A stretch of 64,000 nt of DNA from Microvenator marinus. GTDB lineage: Bacteria; Myxococcota_A; Bradymonadia; Bradymonadales; Bradymonadaceae. The position numbers and the translations under genes are program-made. Below are positions 1 to 8,695 of the stretch, piece after piece. The DNA is taken from positions 3,186,001 through 3,250,000 of the forward strand of contig NZ_CP042467.1 in NCBI RefSeq assembly GCF_007993755.1, given 5' to 3'. Each line of letters begins with the position of its first letter. The stretch's first letter is position 1. Below the pieces are notes generated by a model, which saw only the letters and a list, made by a program, of their open reading frames with translations, was not told where the DNA came from and ran no database searches.

Positions 1-2490
1 CCAACCCACCACGCTCGTGAGGTAGTCGCTGATCGGGGTGCTGGAGGCGACCTCAAGACCCGGTAGTGCTATCACGTCCAGGGTAAGTGATTCTCCCCAT
101 CTCTCCGTGTGTGAGACGAGAACATGGCCTCCAACCAGGCGAACATCGTGGGCATCTCTTAGCTCCACATCGTGGCTCGCCTCGAGCACCGCCACATCAT
201 CCTCGAGGCGCAGTCGATTGATTCGGGCGTCCACACCACCATCAGACGCGTACTGGCCATCGGCGGTGATAACCATATTGCCATCCACATGAAGTACCTG
301 TCCTGGCACCTGAACGGCGTCAGAGACCAGAGGGGCGCCGGGCATGGAATAGTCGACGGTCTTCAAGAAGTGCCTTCTGTACTCGCGTTGGTCGCCGGGA
401 ACCTGAAACGGCTCCCACGTGGTCACGTGCAGTTTGGCGCCGTCTGCAACGATGGAGTGAACACGATCAGGAGCAAAGTCGACGCTTTGAGCAAAAGCAG
501 GCTGTGAAAGGTCGCTGAGGTCCAGCGCGTGCAGCTTCACTGTGGCCCAACTCTGGAACGGGGTTTGCCCGGAATGAGGGATTTGGGTGATGTCGCGTTG
601 CAAAAACACCAGGGACTGATTGACAGCGAAGATGGACTGCTGCGGTCCGCTCCGATACTGGTCAGAACCGATCTCTAGACTGTGACTTCTCTTAAGGTCC
701 GAGGTGAAAATGCTTGGGGCCGGTGCAGGCGCAATTGGATTGGACATGTCCCAGATGTCGATCGTGGTGTTCACATCTTCCCAAGTTGCGCCCCACTCGC
801 TGATAGTCGACACCAATACGGTGCCTACCTTATGAAGACTCGCCTGAGTCGGAATATCGATGGTCGCAAGTGCGTCCCCGTAGATATCGTCCGAAGGCAC
901 AATCTCGAGACGGTCCGTTGAGCTGCCGATGGGGGCGGCTCCACTGTTGTAGTTGAAGTCCTTGTGGCGACGCACGATATGGCCGTTGAATTCGAGGACA
1001 TTTGTGATGGTGGGCGCAAGTTCAAGCACCGACTTCTCCACCGGCGCTTCCAAATCGGCGAGCCCATGGAGGCTGACCGCTCCACCGTTCAAAATGGCTA
1101 GATCGTCTTCCAGCTCAATCACGTTGAGCTCAACGTCCCCATAGGTCTCAATCGCTCCACGAACGGTCACTGTAGAACTTGAGAACGTAAAGAGTTGAAG
1201 CGCCCCAGAATACGGCACCACGAGCAACCCCGTTTCTTCGGTGACCTGGTCATCGGCGAGCACGGAGACAGAGTTTTCAAGGACGTGAATTTGAGTGATT
1301 TGTAGGCCTAGTTCGTCTGGATTTTGGACTTCAAAGAGGTTGCTCGCCACCAAGGAGGGGTTCGTCAGGTCTTCGACATCGTAAAGCTCCACCGAGATTT
1401 TCGCGGGTCCGGAACCTGGGTTTTCCGGCTCGACGATGAGCAATCGCCGTCCATTGTCGACCTCACGGGTTTTTTCGCTCCACCAATCGATCTCGATTGT
1501 GGCCACGGTTCCGATTTGACCCAGAGCATCGATTGGTAAGAACGTATCACCATAAACGGCCCCACCCGAAACAAAGATCGGCGACGATGACCCTGGGAGA
1601 ATTCGATCCGCCACCATTCGGATATCTGTCAGGTCTGAGATATCGAAGGTTCGCAAGATATGTGTGATTGCATAGGATCCTGTGTGCGAGGGGTCAAATC
1701 CAACGCGCAAGATGTGGCCACGCAAGTCGACCTTTTTCACGGGCCCACCGAGCTCGATTGTTCCCCAGCCGCCTTCGGCATCAAGAACATGAACCTGCGC
1801 CCCTTCCTGAGGAGTAAGGTTGTTCTCACCCGTTGTGGGAGAGGGTGAAGTGACGCGAGTGACGAGCACCATGTGTTCATCGTTCGAGAATTCGAGAGTT
1901 GTACTAGATTCAAACTCCCGCGGCGTGCCCAGCATCGGGACACCGGTATCGGAAATGGTCACCGGAATGAGTTCTCGCGACTCGGAAACTGACATTAGGA
2001 GTTCAATTCTTGAGCCAAGGATTACACTCTTTGAATAGCCCCCCTGAACCTCCAGGCGCCCCGTGATTTCGGGGTTGGTCATGTCGGCCACGTCGATCAC
2101 GACGAGCTCAGTCCTGCCCCAGCCTTGATAGACGAGCCCTACCCAACGCCCCAAATCGTGAAGGGCGAGCGGCCTTCCTATTATATCCAGGGACGCGACG
2201 ACCTCGGGGTTGCCCGAGTCAGAGAGGTCGAGCACACGCACGCCGTGCTCGGGCACTGGCGTCAGGACAAGCGTTCGTCCGGACTCGACCCGCAACGCGT
2301 GGAGAACTTCGACGTGTTCGCTGTCGATCTCGAGACGATCCGCACTATCTGGAAACGCGGGGAGCTCCGCCGAGGCGAATTCGGTTTTTCCGATATCGTT
2401 AGATTCCGGGCCTTCAATGCCTTCGTTGGAACACGACACCAAAAACATCGCGGCAAACGACGCGAGTAGGATGATTGATTTAGAGCGCAT
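1..2490 (-). CDS. Beta-propeller lipoprotein (C-terminus cut by window edge)
   Basis: The minus-strand frame is open from an ATG at 2490 to the window edge, about 830 codons, so the C-terminus is missing. It starts with a lipoprotein signal peptide, MRSKSIILLASFAA, followed by lipobox LVSC, so the protein should be lipidated and exported. The mature part is full of short repeats such as VRVLDLSDSGNPEVVASL, LVVIDVADMTNPEITG, LRTFDISDLTDI and IDIWDMSNPIAP. These D-(L/V/I)-(S/A/T)-(D/N)-x-x-NP motifs are typical of the secreted C-terminal beta-propeller family (Beta_propel, COG4880-like). In this family the repeats report ordered blades of a propeller; the ligand is unknown. No catalytic motif is visible. 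I am sure of the frame and of lipoprotein status, and fairly sure of the family. Confidence 0.8.
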   Translation of the reverse strand, partial: MRSKSIILLASFAAMFLVSCSNEGIEGPESNDIGKTEFASAELPAFPDSADRLEIDSEHVEVLHALRVESGRTLVLTPVPEHGVRVLDLSDSGNPEVVASLDIIGRPLALHDLGRWVGLVYQGWGRTELVVIDVADMTNPEITGRLEVQGGYSKSVILGSRIELLMSVSESRELIPVTISDTGVPMLGTPREFESSTTLEFSNDEHMVLVTRVTSPSPTTGENNLTPQEGAQVHVLDAEGGWGTIELGGPVKKVDLRGHILRVGFDPSHTGSYAITHILRTFDISDLTDIRMVADRILPGSSSPIFVSGGAVYGDTFLPIDALGQIGTVATIEIDWWSEKTREVDNGRRLLIVEPENPGSGPAKISVELYDVEDLTNPSLVASNLFEVQNPDELGLQITQIHVLENSVSVLADDQVTEETGLLVVPYSGALQLFTFSSSTVTVRGAIETYGDVELNVIELEDDLAILNGGAVSLHGLADLEAPVEKSVLELAPTITNVLEFNGHIVRRHKDFNYNSGAAPIGSSTDRLEIVPSDDIYGDALATIDIPTQASLHKVGTVLVSTISEWGATWEDVNTTIDIWDMSNPIAPAPAPSIFTSDLKRSHSLEIGSDQYRSGPQQSIFAVNQSLVFLQRDITQIPHSGQTPFQSWATVKLHALDLSDLSQPAFAQSVDFAPDRVHSIVADGAKLHVTTWEPFQVPGDQREYRRHFLKTVDYSMPGAPLVSDAVQVPGQVLHVDGNMVITADGQYASDGGVDARINRLRLEDDVAVLEASHDVELRDAHDVRLVGGHVLVSHTERWGESLTLDVIALPGLEVASSTPISDYLTSVVGW

Positions 2491-2578
2491 TGATACCCCT
2501 AGGTTGGTCCACCAGGGTTGCAGCCTAGGCAATTGTCAAAGGCGAATCAAACATCACGCGCACACAAGCTAAGATTAC

Positions 2579-2946
2579 TCAGTCGCGTTGGTGTTTAGCC
2601 CGAAACCGCCGAGCCTTGCTGCCCACGGCTGCACTAAATCGCGCGTCGTGTTTGGTGGTTCGCCCACTTGTGCGTTTGCGCCACATTTTAAAGGAACTTG
2701 GGGTCATTTGCGCACGCATCAGTTTGATGACCTCGCCCGGAGTCAGGCCGAACTGTGTGCGGATGGCTTCGAAGCTCGTACGGTCCTCCCATGCCATTTG
2801 AATGATGCGCTATTTCGGCTTGAGTGAGTGGGTCCATGTTTAAGTCCTCGGTCACGATGTTCACCGTGCAGGAGACAAACTCGGCGAAGCCCAAGATCCT
2901 CGTCAATAACGATGCCTGAGTCGATGAGTTCTTGAAATGTTGACAT
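2579..2946 (-). pseudogene. Frameshifted DUF2805 (TIGR03643) small protein
   Basis: The ATG at 2946 (MSTFQELIDSG) has a good AAGGAG site upstream, but the reading frame then moves twice. Near 2887-2893 (a GGG run) it passes to a frame reading GFAEFVSCTVNIVTEDLN then MDPLTQAEI. Near 2805-2812 it passes to a third frame reading RIIQMAWEDRTSFEAI, FGLTPGEVIKLMR and SSFKMWRKRTSGRTTKH. The last part matches the DUF2805/TIGR03643 signature (MAWEDRT-FxAI, FGL-xx-EVI-LMR, SSFKMWRKRxxGRxTKH). The conserved RIIxMAWED start lies across the second break, which suggests true indels and not an internal start. Codon use in the middle frame is also the more natural one. It may be a decayed gene or carry sequence errors. 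Alternatively a short protein could start at the ATG at 2797. Confidence 0.55.
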
Positions 2947-3058
2947 AGACGCTCCTTTGTTTGGTATGGTGGTCACACTTAGACCATAGGATCAGATTGA
3001 CCCTTAGAGCACCTGAATCCGCCTTAGACTTTCTGATGAAAAACGCCCAAGGAGTTTG

Positions 3059-4123
3059 ATGCCTTCACAACGATCGAAAGGCCGGAACCTGGTTTGGTGC
3101 CTGGGAGCGGCTCTGGCATTGCTCTCCTCGGCCTGTAGTCCGCTGGGCGATCCCATCAACCCCGAGGCCTCGCCGAACTACTACTACTCAAAGGGTGGCG
3201 ATGGCGTGATCTACTGCGCGCAGGGCAATTGGCTGAAGCTTGGTACTCATGCCGTTGAGGGTGCTGATGCCGCGACTATTGAGGCTCTCGCTAGCGACCT
3301 AGCGGTGGACAAGGACCGCGTCTACTACCGATGGCATCCACAAGCTCAGGTGGATCGCAAGTCCTTAACCGTCAAGGCCAAGGTTTGGAGTGATAGGAGT
3401 AGAGTGTACTTTCCGCAGTCCGGAGAAACTTTGGGGCGTGTAGACGGCGCGGATCCGTCGAGCTTTCGGTATCTCTTCCCAGACGATGTCAATCCCCGAA
3501 TGTGGGCCAGGGACGCGAAAAGGTATTTTATCAACCACAAGCCAGTAGACGTGGATGCACCTAGTTTTAGATTCTTGAACCAGGGGTTTGTCGCGGACAA
3601 GGACCAAATCTATCACCGCAACCCGGCGCTACGCCCGGTTACAAGAGTCGATGGGCCGATCGAGGTCTTGAACGATAACCACCTGAGAATGGGAACCAAG
3701 ATCTTGAGTGGCGGGACCTGGAGTCCCGTGGTCATCGAGGTGCCGAAGGTCGATAGCGTCCGCGAGATAAGCCGTAGTGTAATGGTCGTCAACCAAAACG
3801 TGTACAGTCGGGGTAAGCTCGTTCCGAGCAAGCAGGTGGATGCGGCGACATTGAAGGCCTGGCCGGACCAACACAGCTACGCACGCGATAGGCAACGTGT
3901 CTACGCGACGTTTGGCGATCTAAAGGCTGTAGAAGGTGCAGATTTGAAGACGTTTTCGCCGATGAAAGATTACAATGCCTATGCAAAAGACGCGCAACAT
4001 GTGTACTATCAAGGCCGAATCGTGAGCGATGCCGACTTAGAGAGCTTCGAGATCGTGTTTCGCGACAAGAAGCCCGTCGCGCGTGACCGTCACGGGGAGT
4101 TTGTAATGGGCTTGCGACGCTGA
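3059..4123 (+). CDS. DKNYY-repeat lipoprotein
   Basis: A protein of 354 residues with a lipoprotein signal (LGAALALLSSAC, Cys near residue 26), so it is probably anchored to the outer membrane. The rest is made of repeats of the DKNYY type: DKDRVYYRW, DRSRVYFPQ, DAKRYFINH, DKDQIYHRN, DRQRVYATF and DAQHVYYQG, each followed by an xVxGAD-x-xSF element. This spacing is diagnostic of the DKNYY family, which is common in secreted proteins of Gram-negative bacteria and has no known biochemical role. ATG 3059 is preferred because AAGGAG lies 4 bases upstream; the TTG at 3056 would be too close. It converges with pcm, leaving only 2 bases between the stop codons. Confidence 0.8.
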   Translation: MPSQRSKGRNLVWCLGAALALLSSACSPLGDPINPEASPNYYYSKGGDGVIYCAQGNWLKLGTHAVEGADAATIEALASDLAVDKDRVYYRWHPQAQVDRKSLTVKAKVWSDRSRVYFPQSGETLGRVDGADPSSFRYLFPDDVNPRMWARDAKRYFINHKPVDVDAPSFRFLNQGFVADKDQIYHRNPALRPVTRVDGPIEVLNDNHLRMGTKILSGGTWSPVVIEVPKVDSVREISRSVMVVNQNVYSRGKLVPSKQVDAATLKAWPDQHSYARDRQRVYATFGDLKAVEGADLKTFSPMKDYNAYAKDAQHVYYQGRIVSDADLESFEIVFRDKKPVARDRHGEFVMGLRR

Positions 4124-4125
4124 GC

Positions 4126-4755
4126 TCAGTCGTCTGTCTGAGGATGAGATTTCAACGGCACAAACCACGCCGCCCGCACCATTTGCTCGGTCCATCCTTC
4201 GTGGGTTCGCTCAAAGAGAGTCAAGGCCTGGACCACATCGGGCTCGCCGACAGGAGCAACCAGCCGACCACCGCGGCGGACTTGTTCGGCCACCTGTCGA
4301 GGGATCTGAGGAATGGCGCAGCCGAAAATCACGCCGTCGAACGGGGCCCTATCAGGCGCTCCGAGTGCGCCATCTCCGTGGCGCAAGTCCACACCACTGA
4401 TGCCAGCCCTCTCAAGATTTTGCCTCGCACTCAGGTGCAACTCCCGGCTGAATTCGATGCTTGTGACCTGGTACCCTAAGGCGCTGAGCACTGCGGCTTG
4501 ATAGCCAGTTCCGGTCCCCACTTCCAAGACGCGTTGTCCGGCACGAAGCTCGAGGAGCTCTACCATCCGACTTACGAAAAGTGGACATGTTACCGAGGTC
4601 CCATCGGGTAATGGGATAGCTTCGAGCGAGTACGGGTCGGTGTTGACCGGCACGAAGTGATGCCTAGGGACGGTCAACAACGCAAACGCCATCTCGGGTG
4701 TCGAGATGGCGTCGAGTCTCATCAGGTTTTTGACCATTCGTAGGCGGCGAAACAC
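4126..4755 (-). CDS. pcm: Protein-L-isoaspartate O-methyltransferase-like
   Basis: A 209-residue protein with the PCMT fold. It has an N-terminal MVxxLxRLDAIST-like lead-in, a PRHHFVP motif, the SAM-binding motif I VLEVGTGTGYQAAVL, an acidic SIEFSREL strand end, and RHGDGALG. Members transfer a methyl group from SAM to isoaspartyl residues in damaged proteins in the cytoplasm. The length fits the family (about 205-215 residues). The start is GTG 4755 with TAGGAG upstream. The gene begins one base after the stop of the secreted protein at 4757-5266, so the two are probably cotranscribed. The C-terminal half is less canonical than in E. coli Pcm, so a related small-molecule methylase cannot be excluded. 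Confidence 0.8.
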   Translation of the reverse strand: MFRRLRMVKNLMRLDAISTPEMAFALLTVPRHHFVPVNTDPYSLEAIPLPDGTSVTCPLFVSRMVELLELRAGQRVLEVGTGTGYQAAVLSALGYQVTSIEFSRELHLSARQNLERAGISGVDLRHGDGALGAPDRAPFDGVIFGCAIPQIPRQVAEQVRRGGRLVAPVGEPDVVQALTLFERTHEGWTEQMVRAAWFVPLKSHPQTDD

Positions 4756-4756
4756 C

Positions 4757-5266
4757 CTATCTCCTAATCATTCGCTTGTTAGGAAGAGCTCGGTTTGTCA
4801 CGCCGTAAGCCGCGGTAGTCAGAGCCTGGTCTGTCGAAATCAAATCGCTGAAGACGTCTTGTCGATTCATCGTACCTGCCACGAGTTCGCTTTGCAGGAC
4901 GTTGAGATAGTAGGCCCTCATGATAGCGGCCAACGTAATCTCTGCTTGATCTTCAGAGAGCTTGAGAACCAATGGCAGTACAAATCGCTCCAGCTCTTTT
5001 GATGAAGCCCCGGCATCGAGTTGTTTGACGAGGGTCGCAAGCTGGATGGCGGCATCTTTGGAGGCTTGCAAATCGTCGTACTTATCCCGCGTACTCTGGG
5101 TGTCTAGGTCGGAAAACCGTGAGAAAATCGCCGTATCAATTGAACCAGGCTGGTTGGCTTGTGAAACGGTTGCTGATGGCGCGTTCTGAGCGATAGCATT
5201 GGTTGCAACAACACCAGTAAGTGCAGCGAGCCCAAAGCTGACTACACGAATCGACTTCTTCAACAT
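4757..5266 (-). CDS. Unknown exported protein
   Basis: A 169-residue protein with a Sec signal peptide (KK, hydrophobic core, cleavage after NAIAQ) and a mature region predicted to be mostly helical. No domain is recognised. The ATG at 5266 has TAGGAG six bases upstream. The mature part is rich in Ala, Leu, Asp and Gln with the regular spacing of amphipathic helices (for example DAAIQLATLVKQLDAG), so it could be a periplasmic helical protein. The adjacent pcm starts one base after the stop, suggesting a two-gene operon in which the partner may be a periplasmic factor. Function unknown. Confidence 0.7.
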   Translation of the reverse strand: MLKKSIRVVSFGLAALTGVVATNAIAQNAPSATVSQANQPGSIDTAIFSRFSDLDTQSTRDKYDDLQASKDAAIQLATLVKQLDAGASSKELERFVLPLVLKLSEDQAEITLAAIMRAYYLNVLQSELVAGTMNRQDVFSDLISTDQALTTAAYGVTNRALPNKRMIRR

Positions 5267-5355
5267 TCAAACTCCTAATGATAATCGTACGTTGTAGTCA
5301 GAACATAGCGCTGCGCCATCCGGACGTAAATCCTGTTTTTGACAGATCACCATTT

Positions 5356-5370
5356 GAGGCCGGCAGCCTC
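5356..5370 (+). repeat. Possible short-stem member of the dispersed hairpin family
   Basis: Arms GAGGC and GCCTC enclose CGGCA, and a TTGACA lies 11 bases upstream (5339-5344). The same order, TTGACA then CATTTGAGG then a GC-rich hairpin, occurs at 33428-33462 and 10607-10643. The stem is only 5 bp and the loop differs, so membership is uncertain. It lies in the 255-bp gap between the genes at 5266 and 5522, where I see no other gene. Confidence 0.3.
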
Positions 5371-5521
5371 GATGGCGAGGTCGAGCTCGCCAAGGTATCC
5401 GCCGCTAACCGGATAGGAGTGGCGTGTTCCGAACAAGATCGAGGGCTGGATCGAATCCATCGAAGACTTTCTCCAGCTAAGCACTTAGACTGCATTTCGC
5501 AGGATAGAGGCGAGGAGAGAC

Positions 5522-6157
5522 TTGGACCAGGCACCTTCGTATTATGCGGGAATTCTAGAGTCGTGGATGGACACTGCCGTAACGCGTGCTTCGCTCTCTA
5601 AGGCTCGCGATGCTTTTGATAACCTCTCCAAGGCGCTCTTGGCCGACCATGGGCTAAGAGAACACTACGCGCATTATCTGCTCAACGTCTTTTCCGTCAC
5701 TGGAAAACTGAGAGATTACCGTTCGCTCAATGCCTATGTGCGTGAATCGAAAAGCCCTGATTTGCTCAATGAAGTTGACGAAGTCATCCGATACGAGCTG
5801 CCAGACGTATGGATCTTGAGTGCCCTCAGAAGGGACGAGCTGGAGGCAGCGGTTCAGTGCTGGTTTCAGAATCAAGACCATCAACGAATCAGATATGCAG
5901 CACCTGCGCTTATGAAGGCGTTTCCTGAACGAGTCGACATTCTGGTTTCAGGCCAACTTCGGCTCGCTGAATATCAGATTTCGCGTGCAACCCGGAGTCG
6001 CTATCGGCGAGCATGTAAGATCTTGGAAGGACTTCGGCGAGCTTTGAATGACTCAAACCACTCCAATCTATGGGCGATCGCGCTCGACGAAGTCCTTCAG
6101 AAGCACGGACACCGCCCTGCCCTCATGGATGAATTCCGAAAGGCGGAAATACTCTGA
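5522..6157 (+). CDS. Unknown helical protein
   Basis: A protein of 211 residues with no signal peptide and no recognised domain. The start is a TTG with GAGGAG six bases upstream, and no ATG in the early frame has a comparable site. The sequence is helix-rich with many Arg, Leu and Ala (for example the stretch around YRRACKILEGLRRAL), suggesting a helical-repeat or TPR-like scaffold. Tyr, Trp and His are well represented, which is normal for a real protein. Nothing in the neighbourhood points to a function. It is separated from phnA, which runs the opposite way, by about 100 bases. Confidence 0.6.
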   Translation: MDQAPSYYAGILESWMDTAVTRASLSKARDAFDNLSKALLADHGLREHYAHYLLNVFSVTGKLRDYRSLNAYVRESKSPDLLNEVDEVIRYELPDVWILSALRRDELEAAVQCWFQNQDHQRIRYAAPALMKAFPERVDILVSGQLRLAEYQISRATRSRYRRACKILEGLRRALNDSNHSNLWAIALDEVLQKHGHRPALMDEFRKAEIL

Positions 6158-6263
6158 TTTTAGGAGACCCGTTACTTGGTATGCTTCAGGTCATCACGCG
6201 AGCGACTGGCGAAGCACGAGCGAATCGCAGATCGCCCGAACTCCCGAATCTGGATGTTCTATC

Positions 6264-6830
6264 TCAAACTTTTTTAAGGAAAGCCGTCTTGAGCACGATG
6301 GTGATGTTGTTGACTTTGCCTTCGACGTGCTCGGGGTTTTCGGTGGTGCGGATGCCCTTCACAAGAGTGCCGCGTTTGGCCACAAATGATGTGCCTTTGA
6401 CATCCAAGTCTTTGATGAGGGTGACCGAATCGCCAGTGACTAGACGAGTACCATTGCTGTCGAAGGTGGGCGGGCCCGTGTCTTCTTCGGGGATTCCGGC
6501 CTTGGCCCATTCGAGGGCTTCCTCGGTGAGATAGGCTTGTTCCAGGAGTTCTTTGGCCCAGACCTCAGGTAGTTGGTTGAGGAGGCGCCAGCTAAGGACT
6601 TGCACGGGGGCGTGCTCACTCCAGATGGACTCGTTCAGGCACGATAAATGCCGCGCGTCGAGCTCAGCACCTGTAACCTGGCCGAGGCACGTTGAGCAGA
6701 GGTACGCGGCGTGCCCCGGCTCGTCGGCATCATAAGGTGGTACTGCGTGGACGTGAAGCTCGGCTTCTGCCTTGCAAAGCTCGCATGTGTCCTGTGAACG
6801 GGTTCTTAATTCTTGTTCTAAATCCGCCAT
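6264..6830 (-). CDS. PhnA/YjdM-like zinc-ribbon protein
   Basis: A 188-residue protein with an N-terminal zinc ribbon (CELC near residue 16 and CSTC near residue 46) and a C-terminal PhnA domain containing DSNGTRLVTGDSVTLIKDLDVKG, then KRGTLVKGIR and VEGKVNNITIVLKTAFLKK. This is the small KOW/SH3-like barrel of the PhnA family. Despite the historic name (alkylphosphonate uptake), the E. coli homologue YjdM has no proven phosphonatase role. The extra middle segment makes it longer than YjdM (about 110 residues), as in other PhnA-domain proteins. GGAG lies six bases before the ATG at 6830. No phosphonate genes are nearby. Confidence 0.85.
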   Translation of the reverse strand: MADLEQELRTRSQDTCELCKAEAELHVHAVPPYDADEPGHAAYLCSTCLGQVTGAELDARHLSCLNESIWSEHAPVQVLSWRLLNQLPEVWAKELLEQAYLTEEALEWAKAGIPEEDTGPPTFDSNGTRLVTGDSVTLIKDLDVKGTSFVAKRGTLVKGIRTTENPEHVEGKVNNITIVLKTAFLKKV

Positions 6831-6856
6831 TGATTCTCCGAAGTGCAGAGGCTCTG

Positions 6857-7573
6857 CTAGAAGGCTGCGCCGATACCGCCGCCCCAGTAATCGCCTGGAA
6901 CGACGTTCTTCTCAATCAATAGGTCGGCTTGTCCAGCAAAACTATGCCGTTCAACAAAAACGCGCAGTCCAGTTCGGGAGCCAAGGTCGTTTGCTTCGCC
7001 AAAAGGGATGTACACGGAGCCTCTGAGGCGAAGATGGCCGATGCCGGGTTCCGTGAGTCCGCCTTCACCAGCGATATGACTGGCAAATTGCGGAATCCAC
7101 ATGGCGGCGAACTCGATGTCTATAACCTCTAAACTCGCTGCAACTCTTGGCTGAATGTAGCCATAGTAGTGAGACCCAAAGCCTACCCCGAAGCCCAGAG
7201 ATGGCTTGATAAAGGGAAGTCTCAAGGGGCTAATCAGCGCACCACCACTCATGTTGAGCCCACCGAAGTAGTTCCATGGGAGCCCAAAAGTCCCTTCGGC
7301 CTCGACGCCGAAGAACCCTTCGTTGAGCGTGAAGAAGGGCAAACCGGCGAGCTCAAAGTGGATACCATAGGAGCCCGCGGGGTCGGTATCGTTGGCGTCT
7401 TCGTGCGCGTGCGCGAGCACGCCGTAGATGGACACGGACGCCAGATTTTGGGTGCCGAGACCCAGGACAGCTCCGTCTTCGATGGCGTTTTCGAAGTCCC
7501 ATGCGAACGCCGTGGAACTCAAGAAAGTAGCTGCAAAAAATGCGAGGTAGATTAGCGCGCTTCGATTTTTCAT
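6857..7573 (-). CDS. Outer-membrane beta-barrel-like protein
   Basis: A 238-residue protein with a signal peptide (FFAATFLSSTAFA, cleaved before WDFE). The mature part alternates polar and hydrophobic residues and is rich in Gly and aromatics, ending in GAAF, a terminal Phe typical of BAM-inserted barrels. Motifs such as LGFGVGFGSHYYGYIQPR and LRLRGSVYIPFG look like transmembrane strands. No family is recognised. AGGATAA precedes the ATG. The next gene upstream, at 8530, is also barrel-like and ends 9 bases away, so the two form an operon of paired outer-membrane proteins. Confidence 0.7.
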   Translation of the reverse strand: MKNRSALIYLAFFAATFLSSTAFAWDFENAIEDGAVLGLGTQNLASVSIYGVLAHAHEDANDTDPAGSYGIHFELAGLPFFTLNEGFFGVEAEGTFGLPWNYFGGLNMSGGALISPLRLPFIKPSLGFGVGFGSHYYGYIQPRVAASLEVIDIEFAAMWIPQFASHIAGEGGLTEPGIGHLRLRGSVYIPFGEANDLGSRTGLRVFVERHSFAGQADLLIEKNVVPGDYWGGGIGAAF

Positions 7574-7582
7574 TGGGTTATC

Positions 7583-8530
7583 CTAAAATCGAAAACTGGC
7601 TGAAGTATTGAAACCGAAATCGCCCGAGAAGAGCCGAGACGTTGCGATACCTGCTTCCAGGTGAATTCGCCAGAGGATGGCGTTAGCACTTAGCGCCAGG
7701 GACCAAGGCTGGGTCTCATGGAACGTGAACTGAGTTTCGCCGATGCGTTCCGTGCGGGTCTCATCATCATCAAAAAGGAGGTTGTATAGATTTATGTTAA
7801 CGTCGCCAGTAAAATAAAAAATACCCATCGGAAAGATAAATCTTAAGGGCACTCCCATGAAGAAGGATTGCACACCTTCCTGGTTCTCGCGGTCTAGGGT
7901 CACGACGTTATGCATGCCAAGCCCAAGTTCGAAGATGAAACTCTCCCCTCCATACACTGGAGCCCAGAAATTGATGTTGAACCCATAACCTTCACCGACT
8001 CCCGAGAGGGTCGCAAATTCATCGTCGAAGATGACCAGGTCCATGCCGAAGGTACGCATCTCGGTGATGGCAGACATGGCGGCTTCAGTGGATTGGAGAA
8101 TCTCGTTGGCTCGTTCACTCTGCTCTGCCGTCACATAACCACTCTTTGTTGTGGTGGTGGTCACCGTGCGTGAGCCGTCGGCGTTGTACCGAGTGCTTCG
8201 GGTGGTGTTTGTTTCTGTGATGGTGGGCGATGCCGCGCCGGCGACTGCCGCCGAGCCGAGGACTCCCGCGGCGCCTGCAAAGATCAAGGACGAGATGATT
8301 CCGCCTCTCTCACTGTATCGGTAGCCCCAGAGGGTGGGTCTCAGGCCACTCGTACTTGACGCGTAAATCCCGTTGCCCGACTCGAGCCTGGCGCCAAGGG
8401 AGTAGTTTGGGAGCTTTAGCGTGCCGAGGGCCGTGTTCTTGAGTTCTTCAACTTCCGGAGAAATGGCGAACGCAGGTGTGGCCAGACTGAGGCACAACAA
8501 AAGTGTAAGATAGTGACAGGTTTTTGACAT
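7583..8530 (-). CDS. Outer-membrane beta-barrel-like protein
   Basis: About 315 residues from ATG 8530, with the signal peptide YLTLLLCLSLATPAFA. A TTG at 8560 in the same frame would give ten more residues before the signal peptide and is less likely. After the signal there is a Gly/Ala hydrophobic stretch (SSLIFAGAAGVLGSAAVAGAA), a Thr-rich segment (TTTTTTKS), and then strand-like repeats rich in Gly and aromatics ending in SASFRF, a terminal Phe typical of outer-membrane barrels. No family is recognised. It precedes the other barrel gene by 9 bases and diverges from the gene at 8696 across a 165-bp gap. Confidence 0.7.
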   Translation of the reverse strand: MSKTCHYLTLLLCLSLATPAFAISPEVEELKNTALGTLKLPNYSLGARLESGNGIYASSTSGLRPTLWGYRYSERGGIISSLIFAGAAGVLGSAAVAGAASPTITETNTTRSTRYNADGSRTVTTTTTKSGYVTAEQSERANEILQSTEAAMSAITEMRTFGMDLVIFDDEFATLSGVGEGYGFNINFWAPVYGGESFIFELGLGMHNVVTLDRENQEGVQSFFMGVPLRFIFPMGIFYFTGDVNINLYNLLFDDDETRTERIGETQFTFHETQPWSLALSANAILWRIHLEAGIATSRLFSGDFGFNTSASFRF

Positions 8531-8695
8531 AGTGAGCGCTCGCTTAGCCAGAGATTGCAACGGATTGCGCGATTTGTCTAGGTCGTTATGTCGGCCCCAA
8601 ATTTACGGCTTGAAATTCAAAAATGTTTTGCTAACTTTTTGGTGGGCACAGGGTTGCCCGCAACATAACTAAACCACTCAATTAGGGAGGAAAAA

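Noticed and set aside
5278-5534. Small ORFs on both strands between 5278 and 5534
   Set aside because: Both are low in recognisable features, and the strand with the real gene at 5522 has its own ribosome site.
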